A stretch of DNA of 64,000 nt from Luscinia megarhynchos (taxonomy: Eukaryota > Chordata > Aves > Passeriformes > Turdidae), in assembly GCA_034336665.1 (NCBI GenBank), contig CM067568.1, forward strand, positions 37,056,770-37,120,769, written 5' to 3'. The position numbers were made by a program, and so were the translations under genes. Each line of letters starts with the position of its first letter. Position 1 is the first letter of the stretch. The notes under the pieces were generated by a model. That model had not been told where the DNA came from. It saw nothing but the letters and a program-made list of their open reading frames with translations, and ran no database searches. Below, piece after piece: positions 1 to 11,500 of the stretch.

Positions 1-2632
1 ATGCCCCAGCACCTGCTTTCTCCAATGAACAGATTTCTTCATTGCTCGTGCAGGAGCAAAATGTGTAATTATTGGCCATCATTGGGGCGATTTTTCAGTG
101 ATTCTTTTGTGTGATGTGAATGACGCATAATGACATATTTTATTAGAGGGCAAATAGCTGTTTGTTAATGGAAATGATTCGAAATCCAAGAAACTAGGAG
201 CTAGGAGCATGTTTTCAGTATCAGCATGAATTCAAATGTATTTTCTTTTAACTCTTTATAAAAGAAGCATAGAAATCAAATCTAAACTTAGTATAATATA
301 TTTAATGATATGTGCAAACACAGCATTGATTAATTGCCTCAAATGTTTTCAATGCTACACCATTTCATTTGTTACAGCAGTCTGCTAAATTTATGCATTT
401 CTTATTTAAACTCTTCTTTCCTGGGCATATAGTGTTAGCAAGATTATGTGGCTTGTTCCTCATTTACTGGGAAAAAAATCATCTTTGTAACTTAAGCAAC
501 AATTACGGGCTTTATGAGGCACATTTTCATTGCACACATTGTAGAACACAGTGCACTGACATTATTATTCCTGAAAGTACATGCTTGAATGTATCTATCA
601 AGACCCAAATGTCAGCTACTGAATAGATTATGCATAGTTATCCAAAACAGAATATAGATACATAAAATATCAGCAACAGAATACTCAGTTTCTGAGGAAA
701 GATTTTTATTAGATAATCTTTGTGATACTTTGAAGAACAATGGGAATGAAAAAATAATGTATGAACCTTAGACTATAGTAGTGTTTAAAATAGCAAAAAC
801 TGTTTTGTCATTTTTGAAGGACAGGTTATTGCTAGAGTAAGAAAACTGGCCATTTCATTTTGCTTTAATTTGAATAGTGTTCAAAGCCGGGGAAAAAGAG
901 GAATGCTAGGGGACCTAGTTTACTGAATTCCACTGAAGTAAATCCAGACTAACTTGATGGAAAACAATGAAGCAAGTTTGGATATCCAAGGAAAGTAGAA
1001 GTCTCATGAATGTCTTTGAAACTTTAAATAAGTAGGAAACCTAAACTCTTCAGACAGTGAAACTAGAAGTCTAATGCCATCTTATAGTAATAACAGATTT
1101 TTTTATTATTATTATTCTGATCTTATTCCATTTTGACAAAGATCCAATTAATGACCTTTGATTATATTTTACTCAATTTATAAACACACAATTTAGATGA
1201 AATTCAGACCTAATGGATGCATATGAAGTGACTGACTGAAGTAAACTCAGCTTTAAAAGCATATTCAAATAAATAAATACATAATTAAATGAATGACACA
1301 TATAATAAATGTAATATAGGAAGACACAGCAAAGGATCATATCTTTTGTATCTCTTCTACAATTGCATATGACAAACTTACTGCATTTTAAAATTGCGGT
1401 TTCAAAGACCACCATAAGAAATTAAACCAACTCTACATACACTGAAAATCTGGGTTGTCCCACATACCAAGTGTGAGTTATTTACAAACTTGAGGAAGAA
1501 ACTATGAATGAGCACTTCCTCTTGTCACCCTGGGCCTATAGCCTCTCTGCTGTTGCAAGATTGTAGATAAGTTTGGTATTCAGGTTCACTGTTTGACCCA
1601 TTAAACTGGTATTGAGGTATAATTTGTGTGTTTTCCCAGTACGGTTGCACATAGAATGGGATTCATTTCCACAAGTTTGAATAAATTTATCCAGTTCAGT
1701 GAACCTGTTGTTAAGCTTAGCAAAACTCAGTAGGTGGCTTTAAAGTCCTGTAATTAGCCCATTACATAAAATCTGTACTTTAGATTTTTGCACATTGGTT
1801 AATAAGTATAACGTGCTTCGTATATATAAATAACATTACATTAAACGATGCAACATAAAGGCATTAAAGGCCAAAGTAGTTAAATAAAATACTTGAAGGA
1901 GATCTCAAATTAGCATGCTTAATTCCAACTCATTGAACAGGAAAAGGCTTTAGCCTTACTGTACCAGTTCTATACAATGTGCAGAATAGCAGATATTTAG
2001 TCTCCATTTTACATAAGGTCGCTGTCATCTCTGACCTCTGTGTGACTTTGGAAAAATGTTCTAATTAGCTTGTTTCTTTTAAAATCTAATCATTACAATG
2101 TCTAAATATAGTAATGAATTACCAAGACAGCACTTGCCTCAACAATTTTTCGTAGTTTGTACATAGCTAATTAATTCTTGATCCTTAATTTTTGCTTTCC
2201 AAATGAAATATGTGAGGAAAATGAAGTCTACAGCTAATTAACCCATGCAATGCTTACTGTTTCATAGCAAAAGCACTTATGCTTCAGGGTTCAGGGTTTT
2301 TACTAGCTGAAAAAGAAAAACACAGCTTTGAATCCTACGGTACTAGGTCAAAGTTTCACTTCAATCTAACAAATTATTCATTACTTTAAAGTTTTTTTAA
2401 ATTGCATAACAATTATCCCAGACTTCAGTTTCTCTTCATGTCTATTGGCAAATTCCATTAAATTAATTAATATATTGAAACACAGTGTTACATCTCTAAC
2501 CATTGTAATTTTTTTCTATTAATATATAATGAATACTATGTAACATATAGTCCTCTTCAGAGATTCAGTTATCATAGCATGAAGAAACATATTTTAATAA
2601 TAGAAGTCTTGTATAAATGCACATAGGTACAC
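1..2632. other. AT-rich intergenic sequence
   Basis: No coding region, RNA gene or clear repeat recognised. Several TAATTA-rich words are present, as expected in AT-rich DNA. Confidence 0.5.
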
Positions 2633-2645
2633 ATCTATCTATCTA

Positions 2646-2706
<61 letters not shown>

Positions 2707-2712
2707 CCTATC
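2633..2712. repeat. (ATCT)n microsatellite
   Basis: About 20 ATCT units with one interruption near 2644 and decay at the right end. Confidence 0.97.
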
Positions 2713-3304
2713 CTTATATATGGAGAAATATAATAGTGTTTTGGAGTTATATGAAATATTCTGTGTTAATACTGCAGCCACAGAAATTTGCCCAGATTTA
2801 ATCTCATGAAAAGACTCAATAGACCTTAATAGTTTGTCACAATTCATAAATACACAGATTCTAGTGGATGGACAGGTCCTTATTTATATGTTTATACTGA
2901 ATTATGGTAAATCAATGGTTTCACTTGATCTCAACCCAAAGCCAGATCTCATTCAAAAAACAGGTCTCATTCATTTGCAATTTTAGGATTTATCTGCAAA
3001 CTCACAGAAAAAGCCTGGATACCTTTATGATGCTCCACAAAAAGAAACAAGATTGAAAGAGACAATTTTCACACATCTTATGCTTATTGTGGCATGGCAA
3101 ATAAAGCTACTCCAATTTTTAGTTTATTCTGTTTATCTTGTGCCATTTTTTAACATCATCTTTGAGTGCCTTTGACTTCTTTTTCATTTCATTTATTACA
3201 TGTATTGTATTTCATGTATTGACTCCTCTACTGCACTATAGCTGTTGCTTATTTTTTATATTTTACTGACAATTTTAGTTTAAAGCTAACGTGATTTCTG
3301 GTTT

Positions 3305-3337
<33 letters not shown>

Positions 3338-3350
3338 GATATATATATTT
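3305..3350. repeat. (AC)n followed by (AT)n microsatellite
   Basis: Compound dinucleotide repeat: ten or so AC units running directly into interrupted AT units. Confidence 0.95.
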
Positions 3351-4575
3351 ATATGTTGTCTTCTTTTTTCTTATAACCAGTGACATCTGAAGGACTTTTG
3401 TCCCTTAACCAGACATATCCAGTCTTGGAGCTAATTCCATTCTCTGCTATACAGATACATTTCCTGCTGGTTTCATACAGAGTTGACAACATAAAATTGG
3501 AGTAAAATTTGATCTGTGGTATGAGGAAGTATATTTCTCATAGAACTATCTGACCTATGTTTGGAGTTAAGAGAAATATTGAAGAAAATATCTCATGTAG
3601 TATTAATGTATCAGAAAGTTAGATTAAGAGGTAAAATGACCCACATTGACAGCGTATTCATAACTTGTGGAAAATTAATCAATTTAACAGTGAAACAGTT
3701 AAAAAAAGAAGTTTAGAAGAAATTGCAGGAAGGAAAACACTCAGTAGAAGCCACAAGACAATCCATGTAGATCTTCCTTCACTTGTTTCATCCTGATATC
3801 TTCCCAACCCTCCATCCTTGGGTTACCTCTGAAGGCCAGCTTAATGCTCTGGTAAGCTATTTTCCAACACCTGTTTAGACACTTTTTTCTCTGACAAATT
3901 TTAATCGAATCAGTTAAGTACACCATCAATTACACTTCTTTACACTATGGATCTGCTTAAGTGAAAGAGTTAGGAGGTCACAGCATATGGGTTATTTTTG
4001 TGAATGGAATATTTGATTCAGTCTCCTAATTGACCATGTGCATGATGTCTACTTGGGGGGAAGAGTTATACCTAAGGGTGAATCTGCAAGAGCACTGAAG
4101 GGAGGCAGTTATGGACAGCATTTACAATGCTGCCTTTTTCTTCTCTCATTAATATCTAGTAGTAAGTGAAAGAACCAAAAGAACACCATCTTGCCTACCA
4201 GCCATAATTCAGTTTTACAGAAGCAGGAGCCACTAATGAATAGAACACATTGAATCAAATTATTTTTCTCTGTGTAATTTCTGTTTATTTCTGTTTGCTA
4301 AGTCATTTTGTAAACATGCATATTACCAGGCAATGCTTAGCCACTTTTATCGTTGACCATTGCTATAAAGAAGCTGAATTTAATTTACCAGACAGTAGAC
4401 ATATCTTATCACAGCTGAAGAGCTTTTTGGGATATTTTCCCAGCAAATAACTTGACCTCAAGAGAAGACTTAGTCCCTCTTCCTAGAAATGGGTAAGCAT
4501 ATAGAAATAGATGAATAGTTGCCTAAATGAGATGGCTATATACATACATTATGTGGCAGTAAATTACATTTTTCT

Positions 4576-4603
4576 CAAGCAGTGATTGTCAAGCAGTGAT
4601 TGT
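4576..4603. repeat. Perfect 14-bp tandem duplication
   Basis: CAAGCAGTGATTGT occurs twice head to tail. Confidence 0.95.
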
Positions 4604-6299
4604 CAGCAATACTTTTGATTTACCAAATATTCATTCTGGAAGCTATGTTTTTGCTCATTGGCAATTTCTACATTTGTTCTACTCCATTTGTGGGCTAGTT
4701 GTTCATCTTCCATCAAACAGGTTCATTGAAAAGTCATGTTAGAGGATAAGAAAAAAGAAAAGTTATTAAAAAGATAATTACCCCTTTATAGAGAATATGA
4801 TGTGGGTGTGTTTATTATGGTTGCCAGCAAATTTAGTTTTATAGTAATTCTTTCTAAAGATATATGAAATACAAACCGACTGCATTGAACTCAGGACTGC
4901 AGCCAAAAAACTTTGGACACAAGACACCTTAATGAATTAGAAGGAGTTTTGAAACACACACAGACTACAGGATCAGACCTAAACAAGATACAAGGATTGC
5001 ATATTTAATTTTAACACATTGTTTCATATCATCCAAAAGGAATTATGTTTATTACCAAAAAGAAAAGTTTAAAAAAACCCTCAAACACTATTAAGATGTA
5101 AAATTTGTGGAAAATACTTGCTATTAATTTAAGTTCTGTGAAGGAATCCTTATTTTCTGAGGCCATTCAGTTATATGGACTATGTAAAAGAACCATGCTT
5201 GTCTTCAGACTATGTCATTTCACTGCCCAAGAATTCAAGCTTTCCAGTTGCAATCCTGCTAATGTGCACTTTAGAGATGGAAGAATAAGTGGCTAGGAGG
5301 AAATAAGTGTGCAGGGAGAGAACTCACTCAGCAGAGGAAAGTTTTAGATCAAGTAAGCGGAAGTCATATAATCTAAATTAATTATCCAAGCTTTTCTCTT
5401 GGTCAAGTGTTTAGAGAGTTGGACTGGAAGTTCCAATATTCAGGGTATAAACTTCCAGCTCGGCTCTAGGGAAATGCGTGCTGAAGCTTATTAATTCTTC
5501 TGAAACAAACTGTTCCTAATAGGTTCTAGCTGTCAGAACTTCCCATGCTTTCTCTGAAAGTGTTTTAATTTCATATTCACAAGACTTCTCCCACGTTAGC
5601 AAGTGAAGCACAAAAATTTCAATCCACTTAAAACTCAATGCAGGAATCTGGAAGGCCCAAGAGAAAGCATTTTGCATCTCTCTTTTCAGAGCACAAAACC
5701 TTTAAAATGTGTAAATAAAGCTCCAATTAGGTTTACCATTCTAGAGGATAATGAGAAGTGCCCATCAAATATGCTACATTCTTAAAATGTTTTGATTTAG
5801 CAGGCAAAATTCAAACTATCGTAGTAGCTTCCAGAGTAAAACCTGATTGCACTTCCACGTCACACTCACAAAAAAGCAAGTTAAAAAAAAAGGATCGACA
5901 CCCCACCACCTCCCCAGCACACATATACACTCACACACACACACAAACTATAAAGCTGTAATTGGAAAGCTTCCATCATCTGAGTACTTGCTTCCTGGCA
6001 TACATGAAATGATCAGTGGGGAAAGCAGGGTCAATCGAGACAGACTGAGAGTGAAATTAAAATAATAAAATGTCTAAACATTTAACTGCAAATAGGAAAT
6101 CTTTATACCCACCCACACCCTATTCTGTAGCATAAAACTAAGGCAACAATTATTCATATACCTCCAAGTAATTTGCAGGCTCCATACAAAAATCTCATTT
6201 AAAATAAGAAATTGCTATTTCTGCACATTTATTCTCCCCAAATGCTGGCTAATTGCTGCAATGGCCATTATAAAGAATAATTTTCGCTTAGTGAAAAAA

Positions 6300-6780
6300 A
6301 AAAAAAAAGAGGAATGAAGAGAACATTTTCTGGTTTTGTTCCTCTGCGGAGGCTCTATTCAGCGAATCCTGAATGCACAGCGTTTCACTGCTACATTTAT
6401 TATGCTGAGAGGTCAAGTATTACACAGCATCTTGTATTACGCTTTGCATGCTAAGTATTTCACTTCACAAATTGACCCTTCGGTGTACTTACTACATAAT
6501 GCTCTAAAAACCCAGCTAAAACGCAGGACAATTAGCAATACTTTGGCTCACGCTTAACAATGGGGACACCAATGTAGGTGATTGCATTTACAGTGTTGCT
6601 TTCTTCACAAAACATTTTTGACACATTAAAGGTACTTTGAAATTGTGCAGTACCAGTCGCCTCTCTCATGAATGGCTTTTCCAGCATGTACCGAGAGAAA
6701 CAGTTACTGTAGTTTAGGGCTTAATTGAAAAGAATTCAGACACGGCCCTATGAAGCACCAATTAGAGAGATATTATATCA
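6300..6780. promoter_or_regulatory. Candidate conserved non-coding element
   Basis: Non-repetitive sequence rich in homeobox-type and SOX-type words (CAATTAGCAA, AACAATGG, ATTAGCAATAC), next to a CpG island. It looks like developmental enhancer sequence, but conservation cannot be checked here. Confidence 0.25.
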
Positions 6781-6991
6781 TAAAAAGCTGTAATATCCAT
6801 TTTCAGGCTTGTTCACCTGCCAAACAAAGTAGGACACGGCTTAAAAAAGGAACGGATCTGCAACTCCGGAGAGCGGGATGTTTAGGGAGGAGGAGGGCGG
6901 CGGCTGACTACGGGAGCAGCGCCAGGTGCGCCCGCCTCGGGGCACGGAGCCCCGGCCCGGCCGCGGCCCCGGCTGCGAGCGGGAAGCACGG

Positions 6992-7388
6992 GATGCAGTG
7001 CCGGGATTTGGGGCGGGATGTAGTGCCGGGTTGTGGCGGGGCATGCAGTGCCCAGCTTTGGTGGGAGATGCAGTGCCCAGCTTTGGCGGGGGATGCAGTG
7101 CCGGGTTTTGGCGGGGGATGCAGTGCCGGGTTTTGGCGGGAGATGCAGTGCCGGGTTTTGGCGGCGGATGCAGTGCCGGGTTGTGGCGGGGGATGCAGTG
7201 CCCAGCTTTGGCAGGGGATGCAGTGCCCAGCTTTGGCGGGAGATGCAGTGCCCAGCTTTGGCGGGAGATGCAGTACCGAGCTTTGGCGGGAGATGCAGTG
7301 CCCAGCTTTGGCGGGAGATGCAGTGCCGGGTTTTGGCGGGGGATGCAGTGCCCAGCTTTGGCGGGGGATGCAGTGCCGAGCTTTGGCG
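6992..7388. repeat. 25-bp minisatellite, about 16 copies
   Basis: Units begin GATGCAGTGC and end TTTGGCGGGA/G. The middle alternates between CCGGG and CCCAG. As 25 is not a multiple of three and the unit has no stop, all forward frames cycle through the same 25-residue pattern and stay open; reverse frames are open too. Confidence 0.96.
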
Positions 7389-8003
7389 CCAGATCCTCCT
7401 GAATTACAACAGCGGCGGCGGCGCGCAGGGGAGCGCGACCGAGGGCAGGGCGCCGCCAAGGAAACTCCCGGGGCAGGGAGAATGAAAGCACCCGAAATTG
7501 TCGAGATTTTTTTTTTTTTTTAAACTATTATTATTTATAGCTGTAATCATGGAAACAAACAGAACCCTCCATTACCGCCGGCGGCTCGGCGCGTCCCCGT
7601 GCCTCCCGCTTCCACCCCCAATCCGCCCCTCTCACCCCCCACCCCCCCCGCCTGGCACTTCCGAGAGCGGCAATTTCTTTTGGTTCATTGTGAGCAGAAA
7701 ACAAACAAACATAAACTTATCGCCCCGAAAATTTTGTATTTCTCGTGTCAAGCTGCTAATAAAGCGACATTAATGGATCAGCTCCGCGAAGTGTCTCTTC
7801 ACCGCCTTTAAAGTATCTTTCGAGTGCTCCGGGGAAGCCGAGGCGGGCCCGCTCCCGCCGCCTGGGGCCGCCGCCCGCTCTGGGACCCTCGCCCCGCTCA
7901 CCGGGCGCTTCGTGGTCGGGCCCGCCGTCCCGGTAAACGGCGATCCGCCGGGGTGGCCCGTAATCGCCGACAATACTTTTTTTTTTTTTCTTTCTTTTTT
8001 TAA

Positions 8004-8137
8004 TATTTTATTTTATTTTATTTTATTTTATTTTATTTTATTTTATTTTATTTTTTATTTTATTTTATTTTATTTTATTTTATTTTATTTTATTTTATTT
8101 TATTTTATTTTATTTTATTTTATTTTATTTTATTTTA
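8004..8137. repeat. (TTTTA)n pentanucleotide repeat
   Basis: About 27 TTTTA units with one T-run interruption near 8051-8057, preceded by a T/C-rich run from 7977. The tract has no G or C and lies inside a CpG island. Confidence 0.97.
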
Positions 8138-8282
8138 CTGTGCAGAAACGGCGAGCACAGCCGGGGAGGCGGGCGCCCAGCAGCGCTGCGCGCTGCCCCG
8201 GCCGCGGCACCCCTCTCTCTCCCGCCGCTGCCGCCGCCGGGCCCCCGCCCTGCCCCGGGCGCGCTGCTCTGTCATCGCCCTA

Positions 8283-8530
8283 GTGTACCATTGTGGCGGC
8301 TGAGCCAGGGCAGCACCTCACGGCCCCCATTTCGCCTCCCCCGCGTGGGTGCCACTCCCTCTCCACAGGCCCCGGCTGCCACGGGCTGCCTCGGGCAGGC
8401 CAGCACCACGCAGCAGCCATTTTGCTGCCTGAGGCAGGGAACATGCCTGCAGGCCGCCGTGTCCCTGTCTCAGCAGAGCAGCCCCTCACAGTGACCATTT
8501 ACTACCTCCGGCAATGGCGACTGCCTTTGG
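8283..8530. other. Cluster of CCATNTT / ATGGC-type words
   Basis: ACCATTGTGGCGG, CCCATTTCGCC, GCCATTTTGCTGCC, ACCATTTACTACC and CAATGGCGAC occur within 250 bp. These resemble the YY1 core (CCATNTT). They could be a real factor cluster or a decayed tandem repeat. Confidence 0.35.
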
Positions 8531-11500
8531 GCACCATGACCAGAGCCTCGGGGAGTGTCAGGGACACGTGTAGGGGTTCCAGCCATCTCTGAGCTGATCA
8601 AGCTAATTAACAGAGCCCCAAACTTCTGGTGTCCTGCACAACGAGTGTTTCCTTCCAATATACCCTCATCACTTACTGATCTGAGTGTGCAGTGTGGGCT
8701 TGAAGCACTGTCCGGGGCTAGAAGAGAGTGCTGGAGAACCCTAAAGGTCATTCTAGTTCAGTCTGGAAGACTCACTTTTAGATTGAGCTGCTGGGTGTGT
8801 GCAGTCACAAGAATTTCTCTTCATCCAGGCCTGCTCGTGCACCTGGAGGTGCCAGGAGAGAGCCCTGCAGTGAACGTGGCTTTGGCCTGTGAGAAGGGCG
8901 CATTGTTACTGCAGCTACATGGTTTACTAACCCAGACCATTCCTAAGGTTAACCAGGATATTTCTAACCCATCAGTCTCTTCCTATTTGATGGCATTTAA
9001 AAACAGGGGAGGGAGAAAACTCAGGTGTAACATAATTAAACTCTCTTTAATACACCGGTGAGGTTTTTACTGGGGTATGCAGTGTATCTCCTGCCTGCTC
9101 TTCAGTCCATGTTCACAATAGTCTGTTCCGACCTCCTTTGCAGCCAGCAATGAAAGGGTGAAGCCCAGTGTCAACACAACTGATGGAGAGAAGATTTTCA
9201 CTGTGGCTTCCTGAAAAGATGGTGAATGGGTACCTCAGGCTGTGCCCCTGTGAAAATACATGCCCTCAAGAGGAACAACAAAGCTTGCTGTAAGAGAAGG
9301 CAATGCAGAATTCAACACATCTGATGCCTCTTCTGTCGCTTTTCTCAATCCACATATTCTTTTCCTTTCTCCTTTTCCTCAAAGCCTGGTATCAGGTCTT
9401 TAGCACTGTCCTGGCAACACAAGTGGTGCTAAGATCATGGTATGAGGGAGGAGGACTAGTAACAGCAGGAAACTGAAGCTAAATGATGGGGAAGGAGAGG
9501 AATGCTGGGGGCAGGGAGCTGTTGGATGCATGTACAGTCTGGGCAGCACTATCCATCCTCCTGCAATCCCAGCTCCTGCTACTTCATGTGCTTAAGAGAC
9601 ATCCTGTAAATGATAAAGCAGAATGTTTCCTCTGAAGTGAACTGATAAAATAGCACATTTCAATGGAATATGGTTCCATCAGTGCTCCTCTGTCTTGCTC
9701 TTGAGACAGTCTTCATGCATAAAGTACTGTTGTTTGTGAAGAGCAAGAGCTTTGAGGGCTGACAGCAGCTGTAAACTGTAGTGGCCCTGCTTTAGCAAGT
9801 GCAAAGTCACATGTTTTCCTCTAGTAAGGGCTTTTCGGAGCTGCACATAGCGGTGAGTCATGCTTTTTTGTCATACTTAAATTTGTGACAGCTCACTTTA
9901 GGTCAGGCAACTTAATACTTTCATATGAATAGTCTGTGTTGTTCAATTTTGGCTGTGCCAGTAGCATCTGACATCAAACTTTCAGCACCTGCATATAGCT
10001 CTACCTGTCTTAACCCTAAAATAAATACTTTGGACAAGTTTTAAACAAATGTAAGGAACCAAACCTACCAGTCTGGCTGAAAAGTCCTTTCTTTGTGGGC
10101 AGATTATAGTAAATGATGATGTGGAGGAGCAGGGTGTGATGATGATTTTTCATACTCTGCTTAATTATAAATTAAGTACAAATTAGTAATATTCACTGTG
10201 GCCAGACTGTTTTAACTCATTCTTCTTAGTGTAATGTTAGGTAGACTATTGCAAGTGCACAGCAGTTACATGTTTCAGCAGTCAAAGCTGTTGAAAGTAA
10301 AAACCTACTCTGCTGCTCATGCAGAAGTAAGTGCAGCAAACTGGGCTTTATGTTTCAGGTTTTTATGTATGGTGCAAAATAGGTACTAGCAGAGACCTGC
10401 TGCAGGACTCTTGTTGGGAGGTCTATGTGACATGCAGTAATTCAGTGGGGTTCATAAAATGTGGCATAGCTGGCATTAACCAAAACAGGTTTTTCATGTG
10501 CCTTCCAGAGGAAAGCATTTTTAGGTAGTTCAGTTAATGCAACCTCATAGCTGATGGTATGTCTGGTTTTTATTGATGTCAGTATTTGATACTACATGAT
10601 TACACCTGTGTCACTCTGGTGCAGCCTAGATCTCACTGCACCTTGTGTGTAGTTTTGTGTTTTTGTAGTTTTTGTGCCCCTTATTTTGAAGCAACAGTTG
10701 ATGTAAGAAAAAGAAGAACCATTTAAATATTGGTAAAGGCTGGTTTTCACCATGACAGGCTGCAATAGCCACAACATGGTGTTGAACAGATAAATGCCCC
10801 AGCAACACAACACTTGACAGAATGATGCACATGTTGATTAGTCCAGTGAAAAGTACTGTCTAGTTGTACCATCAAGCTTGATAAAACCACGATGAAATAT
10901 TTTTGAGAGACATTTTTGTGTCTTCCATGGTAGGATCAAGTTTTAATGGATATGCAAGATGGATGTGTTCCGAACCTTCTGTACAGTTATCTTTCTTTAA
11001 CCATTATGTTATTCTCAAACCAAACAAACTAAGGACACAAAAAAAAAAAGAGGACAAAAATATCCAGTAAAGGAATTCTAAGAAGGAAGAAGCTTGCAAC
11101 AATCAGCAAAAGTAAAGAAAAACATAGACAATTAAGTATCATTGTCCAATCAATCAAACTTCTATATTATGTCTATATTGTTGGTTGCTAAGTTTGCAAT
11201 TTTTATTTATAAAGTATTTCAATTGCTTATAAAGAATTACACAGCTAATCAGTTAGAACTGACATACATTTTGGCTAAATACCTATAATTACAGTTGTTT
11301 CATACCTGAGCCCCTGTTACTGATGTTGTGTAACAAGCAGTCCTGATTGCTGACATCAGCCCACTTAATGTTCCTGCATTTATGTGATAATTAGATAAAA
11401 TCAAATAAAGACTTTCTAGTAACTTCATAAAATGAAGTAAATATATTTACTGAGATTAGCATAGATCTAAAATATTATTTATGGTTTCATCTTTTTCTGA

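Larger units (their letters stand above)
2713..6300. other. AT-rich intergenic sequence
   Basis: No gene seen. Minor repeats: (AC)n/(AT)n at 3305-3350, a 14-bp duplication at 4576-4603 and (AC)n at 5931-5946. Confidence 0.5.
6840..8500. other. CpG-rich island interrupted by repeats
   Basis: GC- and CpG-rich at 6850-7460, 7580-7670, 7820-7970 and 8140-8480. The breaks are a 25-bp minisatellite and an A/T pentamer tract. The long frames on both strands in 6750-7523 come from the minisatellite and are not called as genes. No known gene is attached; it could serve a non-coding transcript. Confidence 0.65.

Noticed and set aside
6750..7523. 257-codon plus and 216-codon minus reading frames
   Set aside because: Both lie over the 25-bp minisatellite and CpG island. 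Every frame is open because the unit has no stop.
8555..9061. 168-codon plus reading frame
   Set aside because: No recognisable domain, codon pattern or splice sites; it looks like a chance frame.
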